NCBI GenBank assembly: GCA_030706665.1
Contig: JAUZOB010000130.1
Location: forward strand, 1-8,621
DNA: 8,621 nucleotides
Direction: 5' to 3'
Origin: Bacteroidota bacterium
GTDB lineage: Bacteria; Bacteroidota; Bacteroidia; Bacteroidales; Prolixibacteraceae
A program made the position numbers and the translations under genes. Below, one piece after another: positions 5,608-8,621 of this stretch. How positions within the stretch are numbered: the stretch's first letter is position 1; the number at the start of each line of letters is the position of its first letter. Below the pieces are notes generated by a model. It was not told where the DNA came from, did no database searches, and worked only from the letters and a program-made list of their open reading frames with translations.

Positions 5608-7458
5608 CTATCTTTTATAAAGATCATCCAGGTTAATTCTCAATAATCTTCCGACAGGTTTTCCATTCCTATAAGTAATAGCACAAATTACAGATGCTCC
5701 CATAGGTGCTTTTATCGGATTACCATCGTATTTTGCAGAGAAATTATCAGGGAAAGAGAAATCAAAAGTATAATAAATATCAAGTCCTGTCATTTCAGTT
5801 CTAAATCCGATCTGGATAGATCCATCCTGGTTCTTCACCGGATAGATATCCGGATCATATACACTGGGAGCATAATTAACGCCAGTATTTTTAAAACGTT
5901 CAAATTGTGCTTCCATTCTTGGTACAAATGAGTTCCAGTCACGTTTTGATTTAGGAGACCAATATACTTCAGAAAGTGCCAAAGCACGTGGCCAGGTCAT
6001 ATACTCAACCCTTCTTTCATTTGCAATAAATTCTGTCCAGACATTCCCCTGTCCACCCAGAATATATTTCGCATCAACTCCTTCAGGAACCGGTTCGAAC
6101 TTATAGGTATTTGATATACGTGCACCACCGCCAAGACCTTCAATAGCAGCTTCGCCTTGTTGATAATCAAGATAACAATGAGAAGTCGGAGTCATCACCA
6201 CATAGTGACCTGCCTTAGCAGCAGCAATTCCGCCTTCCATTCCTTGCCAAGACATTACTGCTGCATTAGGAGCTAATCCCCCTTGCAGGATTTCATCCCA
6301 TCCAATGATCTTTTTCCCTTTGGATTCTACAATTTTTTCTACTCTTTTAATAAAATAACTCTGAAGTTCATGTTCGTTTTTCAGTCCATTATCAGTCATT
6401 ACTTTCTGACATTTAGGACAGCCTTTCCAGAAACTTTTATCTACTTCATCCCCTCCGATATGAATGAATTCACTGGGGAATAGAGAAGCGATTTCACCAA
6501 ATATATTGCTTAGCATGGTGAAGTTTTCCTCATTACCGGCGCACAAAACATTATCACCAGCACCACCTGCAGTTCCTGCATAAACAAGATGTTGTTTCCC
6601 ATCACAAGATGCTTGAGGATATGATGCAATGAATCCCATGCTATGGCCAGGAATATCAATTTCAGGAACAATTGTAATAAATCGATCGCTGGCATATTTT
6701 ACAATTTCCTTGATGTCTTCTTGTGTATAATATCCACCATCAGTTGCAGCTTCGCCTGGTTGAGGAGGTATCATTGAATAAAAGCTACCGGTACGAGGCA
6801 CACGCAATGATCCGACTGATGTAAGTTTTGGGTATTGTTTGATTTCAATTCTCCAGCCTGCATCATCCGATAAATGCCAATGAAATACATTGTATTTGTA
6901 TTGAGCCATCTCGTCGAGATACTTCTTTACAAACTCTTTTGAAAAGAAATGACGACTTACATCCAACATCAATCCTCTCCATTTAAAACGAGGATAATCG
7001 ACAATTGATACAGACTGTATTTTACATTGTTTGCTCATTTCTGCGTTAGTAGGCAGCAATTGCATAAAAGTCTCTAATCCGTAATAAATTCCGGCAGGTT
7101 TATTTGCGCTAATCACAACACCGGACGGATTCACTTTCAAGGTATAACCTTCATTCCCTATTTCCTTGTTTTCAGCCTTGTTTAACTGAAGCGCAATACA
7201 AGACTCTTTGGTTGGGGTATCGACTACTTTCAGATTACACTTCAATGAAGTAGCAAGCTGTCCTGCAAAAATTTTAGCGGCTTTCCGGACTTCTGGATTT
7301 GTTCCTGTCGCAATTTTCACTTGCGAAGTGAATGTAAAACTACCGGCTGCTTTAGTCATACTAACCGGTTCCGGCACAATACCCGACGGTGTTTGTGCGA
7401 ATGTAGCTTTTATAAGAAAAGCTAATAACAAACTCAATAAGTACCTTTGTTTAATCAT
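5608..7458 (-). CDS. Secreted beta-N-acetylhexosaminidase, glycoside hydrolase family 20
   Basis: The 616-residue enzyme removes terminal beta-linked GlcNAc or GalNAc from glycan ends by substrate-assisted catalysis. A Sec signal peptide covers residues 1-21 (LLSLLLAFLIKATFA then QTPS), with no lipobox cysteine, so it is predicted periplasmic or secreted. The GH20b N-terminal alpha/beta domain spans about 25-150. The catalytic barrel begins at PRFKWRGLMLDVSRHF (156-171, with substrate-binding R161). It continues through HWHLSDD (193-199), PEIDIPGH (265-272) and the catalytic pair in HIGGDE (333-338), where D337 orients the N-acetyl group and E338 is the acid/base. Further family residues are W387-D388-E389, W404, Y429 and W474-T475-E476. 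A C-terminal beta domain (about 540-616) resembles the chitobiase/hexosaminidase C-terminal domain. The start at 7458-7456 gives a correct signal peptide. It has its own promoter and terminator and follows a PUL glycan-binding protein gene. Confidence 0.96.
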   Translation of the reverse strand: MIKQRYLLSLLLAFLIKATFAQTPSGIVPEPVSMTKAAGSFTFTSQVKIATGTNPEVRKAAKIFAGQLATSLKCNLKVVDTPTKESCIALQLNKAENKEIGNEGYTLKVNPSGVVISANKPAGIYYGLETFMQLLPTNAEMSKQCKIQSVSIVDYPRFKWRGLMLDVSRHFFSKEFVKKYLDEMAQYKYNVFHWHLSDDAGWRIEIKQYPKLTSVGSLRVPRTGSFYSMIPPQPGEAATDGGYYTQEDIKEIVKYASDRFITIVPEIDIPGHSMGFIASYPQASCDGKQHLVYAGTAGGAGDNVLCAGNEENFTMLSNIFGEIASLFPSEFIHIGGDEVDKSFWKGCPKCQKVMTDNGLKNEHELQSYFIKRVEKIVESKGKKIIGWDEILQGGLAPNAAVMSWQGMEGGIAAAKAGHYVVMTPTSHCYLDYQQGEAAIEGLGGGARISNTYKFEPVPEGVDAKYILGGQGNVWTEFIANERRVEYMTWPRALALSEVYWSPKSKRDWNSFVPRMEAQFERFKNTGVNYAPSVYDPDIYPVKNQDGSIQIGFRTEMTGLDIYYTFDFSFPDNFSAKYDGNPIKAPMGASVICAITYRNGKPVGRLLRINLDDLYKR

Positions 7459-7525
7459 AGTGGTTAATTTAAAATAATTAGATATTTTGATTTGGTTTGT
7501 GGTTTATATTTTGAAAATTATTTCA

Positions 7526-7554
7526 CAAATATAAAAAAATACAGGGAAGGCAAA
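7526..7554 (-). promoter_or_regulatory. Bacteroidetes-type promoter for the GH20 gene
   Basis: On the minus strand TATATTTG (7533-7526) matches the -7 consensus TAnnTTTG exactly. A TTTG at 7554-7551 lies 17 bases upstream, a little close for the -33 element. Transcription would start near 7520 and leave a leader of about 60 bases. The promoter overlaps the terminator of the preceding gene: the TTTG is in the terminator loop and the -7 element directly follows its U-tract. Confidence 0.6.
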
Positions 7555-7567
7555 AAACCTCCCCTGT
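7533..7567 (-). terminator. Rho-independent terminator after the glycan-binding protein gene
   Basis: On the minus strand ACAGGGGAGG (7567-7558) pairs with CCTTCCCTGT (7550-7541) with one G-U pair, over a seven-base loop TTTTTTG. After one A it is followed by seven T (7539-7533). It lies about 95 bases past the stop codon of the upstream gene and separates that unit from GH20. Confidence 0.85.
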
Positions 7568-7620
7568 TTACAAGTCATGATTAAAAAAACTAACCTATTT
7601 ATGAAATGTTTTACCTTGTA

Positions 7621-7638
7621 AATTCAACATTTTGAATT
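7621..7638 (-). repeat. Small hairpin in the 3' untranslated region
   Basis: AATTCAA (7621-7627) and TTGAATT (7632-7638) form a perfect 7-bp stem with a four-base loop. It lies between the stop codon at 7660 and the main terminator. It has no U-tract of its own, so it is more likely an RNA-stability or processing element, or chance, than a terminator. Confidence 0.35.
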
Positions 7639-7659
7639 GTATTCAAACACAGGATTGAT

Positions 7660-8621
7660 TTAGTTCTGTCCCCAAACGTCTAATTCAGCAAGGAAGGCAA
7701 AGAATTCTGGTCCCTCTAGTGCGACAAACTTAATGTATCGGACAGTGGGATTTGATGTAATGCGAAAACTTTGTCCATCATTGATTTGTTTGAAGGGATA
7801 GGTTCCGAAATCAATCCAGGTAGTCCCATCAATACTTCCTAAAAGTTGGATCTTTGTTTGCCCGCTTGTTTTGTTTAGCCTGTTGTAAAGTACAATACGA
7901 CTTACTTTAACCGGATTCTTCATATCAATTGTCACATAATGAGGATACGGTGGATTAGCAGCGGCCCATTGAGAATGCCAGAAAGTGGAAAGGTTATCAT
8001 CAATTATTGCGGTAGCCAGTCCATTGGGGGCACCTTCGGCCGGCTCCTGAGTATCAAAATCAACAATACTCCAATCTGCTTTACTGATTTTGGATTCTTC
8101 CAGAGGCGTTAATGAGATCGTTTTAGGAGCTGAAGTATTATTCTGATCATCTGAAGTAGTTACAATAAAGTCTCTTTTATTATTATCCAATCCGGAAATA
8201 TAGAATTTATTGGCTCCATTGACGGATGAGAAGAAGCTATTCTGCCATGAACCATCATTCCCTTTATATTTAATGTTTACATTAAAGGGTTTGTTGGTTG
8301 TGTTATCCCATTCAATCTGTGCACCTCCGAAATCAGGAGTCATGGTAATCTGGTCAAGCATGACTTTAAATGCAGGTAATTTAGGTGCTGCCTTGACCAC
8401 ATAAGAAGTCGAAGCATTTCCATCTTTATCGTGAGCAGTAATATTAAAAGTAATTTCTTTATTATCACTGAATCCCTGAATCGTAGTAGAATCCGCATAA
8501 CTACTTGTTTTTACACTTCTGGGATTTCCGTTAGGATCTACGAAAGCGATATCTACATAATACAAATCCTTATCTGCCGGATTCTTCCATTTAAACACTA
8601 AAGCGCCATAATCCGCAGTTA
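7660..8621 (-). CDS. PUL surface glycan-binding-type protein, DUF4959/DUF5126/DUF5000 (partial, N-terminus beyond right edge)
   Basis: The visible part is 319 residues, open to the window edge. The GTG at 8598 is an internal valine codon, since the frame continues upstream as TADYGAL, so the real start lies beyond 8621. The fragment begins inside a DUF4959-like Fn3 fold (GALVFKWKNPADKDLYYVDI, then IQGFSDNKEITFNITAHDKDG). Next comes a DUF5126-like beta domain (about residues 80-180, with FGGAQIEWDN). It ends with a DUF5000 / F5-8 type C (discoidin-like) domain (about 180-319) containing WSIVDF, EPAEGAPNGLATAIIDDNLSTFWHSQW, PHYVTIDM and YIKFVALEG. Proteins with this order are typically outer-membrane surface lipoproteins encoded just after SusC/SusD pairs, and are thought to bind glycan. 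The lipobox cannot be checked here. The domain assignment is from recognition, not a search. Confidence 0.85.
   Translation of the reverse strand, partial: TADYGALVFKWKNPADKDLYYVDIAFVDPNGNPRSVKTSSYADSTTIQGFSDNKEITFNITAHDKDGNASTSYVVKAAPKLPAFKVMLDQITMTPDFGGAQIEWDNTTNKPFNVNIKYKGNDGSWQNSFFSSVNGANKFYISGLDNNKRDFIVTTSDDQNNTSAPKTISLTPLEESKISKADWSIVDFDTQEPAEGAPNGLATAIIDDNLSTFWHSQWAAANPPYPHYVTIDMKNPVKVSRIVLYNRLNKTSGQTKIQLLGSIDGTTWIDFGTYPFKQINDGQSFRITSNPTVRYIKFVALEGPEFFAFLAELDVWGQN

Noticed and set aside
7206..7477. A plus-strand 89-codon open frame over the GH20 N-terminus.
   Set aside because: It is antisense to the signal peptide and N-terminal domain of GH20 and has no features of its own.
8596..8598. 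GTG at 8598 as the start of the glycan-binding protein.
   Set aside because: The same frame is open to the window edge with family-like sequence (DYGAL) before it, and no signal peptide follows the GTG. The gene is truncated by the window.
1..8621. CRISPR arrays, tRNA or rRNA genes, insertion sequences, prophage genes.
   Set aside because: I scanned by eye and found no regularly spaced repeats, cloverleaf-like sequences, transposase motifs or phage proteins. A subtle RNA gene could be missed without a covariance-model search.

Overview
The window looks like a Bacteroidales (phylum Bacteroidota) chromosome. The reasons are moderate-to-low GC, start codons without clear Shine-Dalgarno sites, promoters of the Bacteroidetes TAnnTTTG type (TATCTTTG near 2729 and TATATTTG on the minus strand near 7526), and a DUF4959/DUF5126/DUF5000-type protein of the kind found beside SusC/SusD pairs in polysaccharide utilisation loci (PULs). 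I cannot assign a genus.

Layout. (1) 1-2102, minus strand: the first 700 codons of sucA, the thiamine-diphosphate E1 subunit of 2-oxoglutarate dehydrogenase, cut by the left edge. (2) 2103-2817: a 715-base spacer between divergent genes with no convincing gene but several inverted repeats; a good promoter at 2704-2736 reads right. (3) 2818-4371, plus: a secreted GHL10/DUF187 family glycoside hydrolase-like protein with a C-terminal Fn3-like domain. (4) 4372-4850: a convergent, AT-rich, gene-free spacer. (5) 4851-5402, minus: a small CDP-alcohol phosphatidyltransferase of phospholipid synthesis. (6) 5475-5518: a strong rho-independent terminator for the next gene. (7) 5608-7458, minus: a secreted GH20 beta-N-acetylhexosaminidase. 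(8) 7526-7567: a terminator for the gene on its right, interleaved with the GH20 promoter. (9) 7660-8621, minus: the C-terminal 319 residues of a probable surface glycan-binding protein, cut by the right edge.

How the genes fit together. The right third looks like the downstream end of a PUL: a surface glycan-binding protein followed by a GH20 exo-hexosaminidase, pointing to an N-acetylhexosamine-containing glycan (host mucin or N-glycan, chitin or similar). The GH20 gene has its own promoter and terminator, so it can be expressed apart from the upstream genes. The GHL10 gene may act on glycans or peptidoglycan-like material but is separated from the PUL by a lipid gene on the other strand. 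sucA and the phosphatidyltransferase are housekeeping functions. I see no phage, transposase, CRISPR array, RNA gene or defence system; the most interesting unexplained material is regulatory-looking DNA in the spacers.
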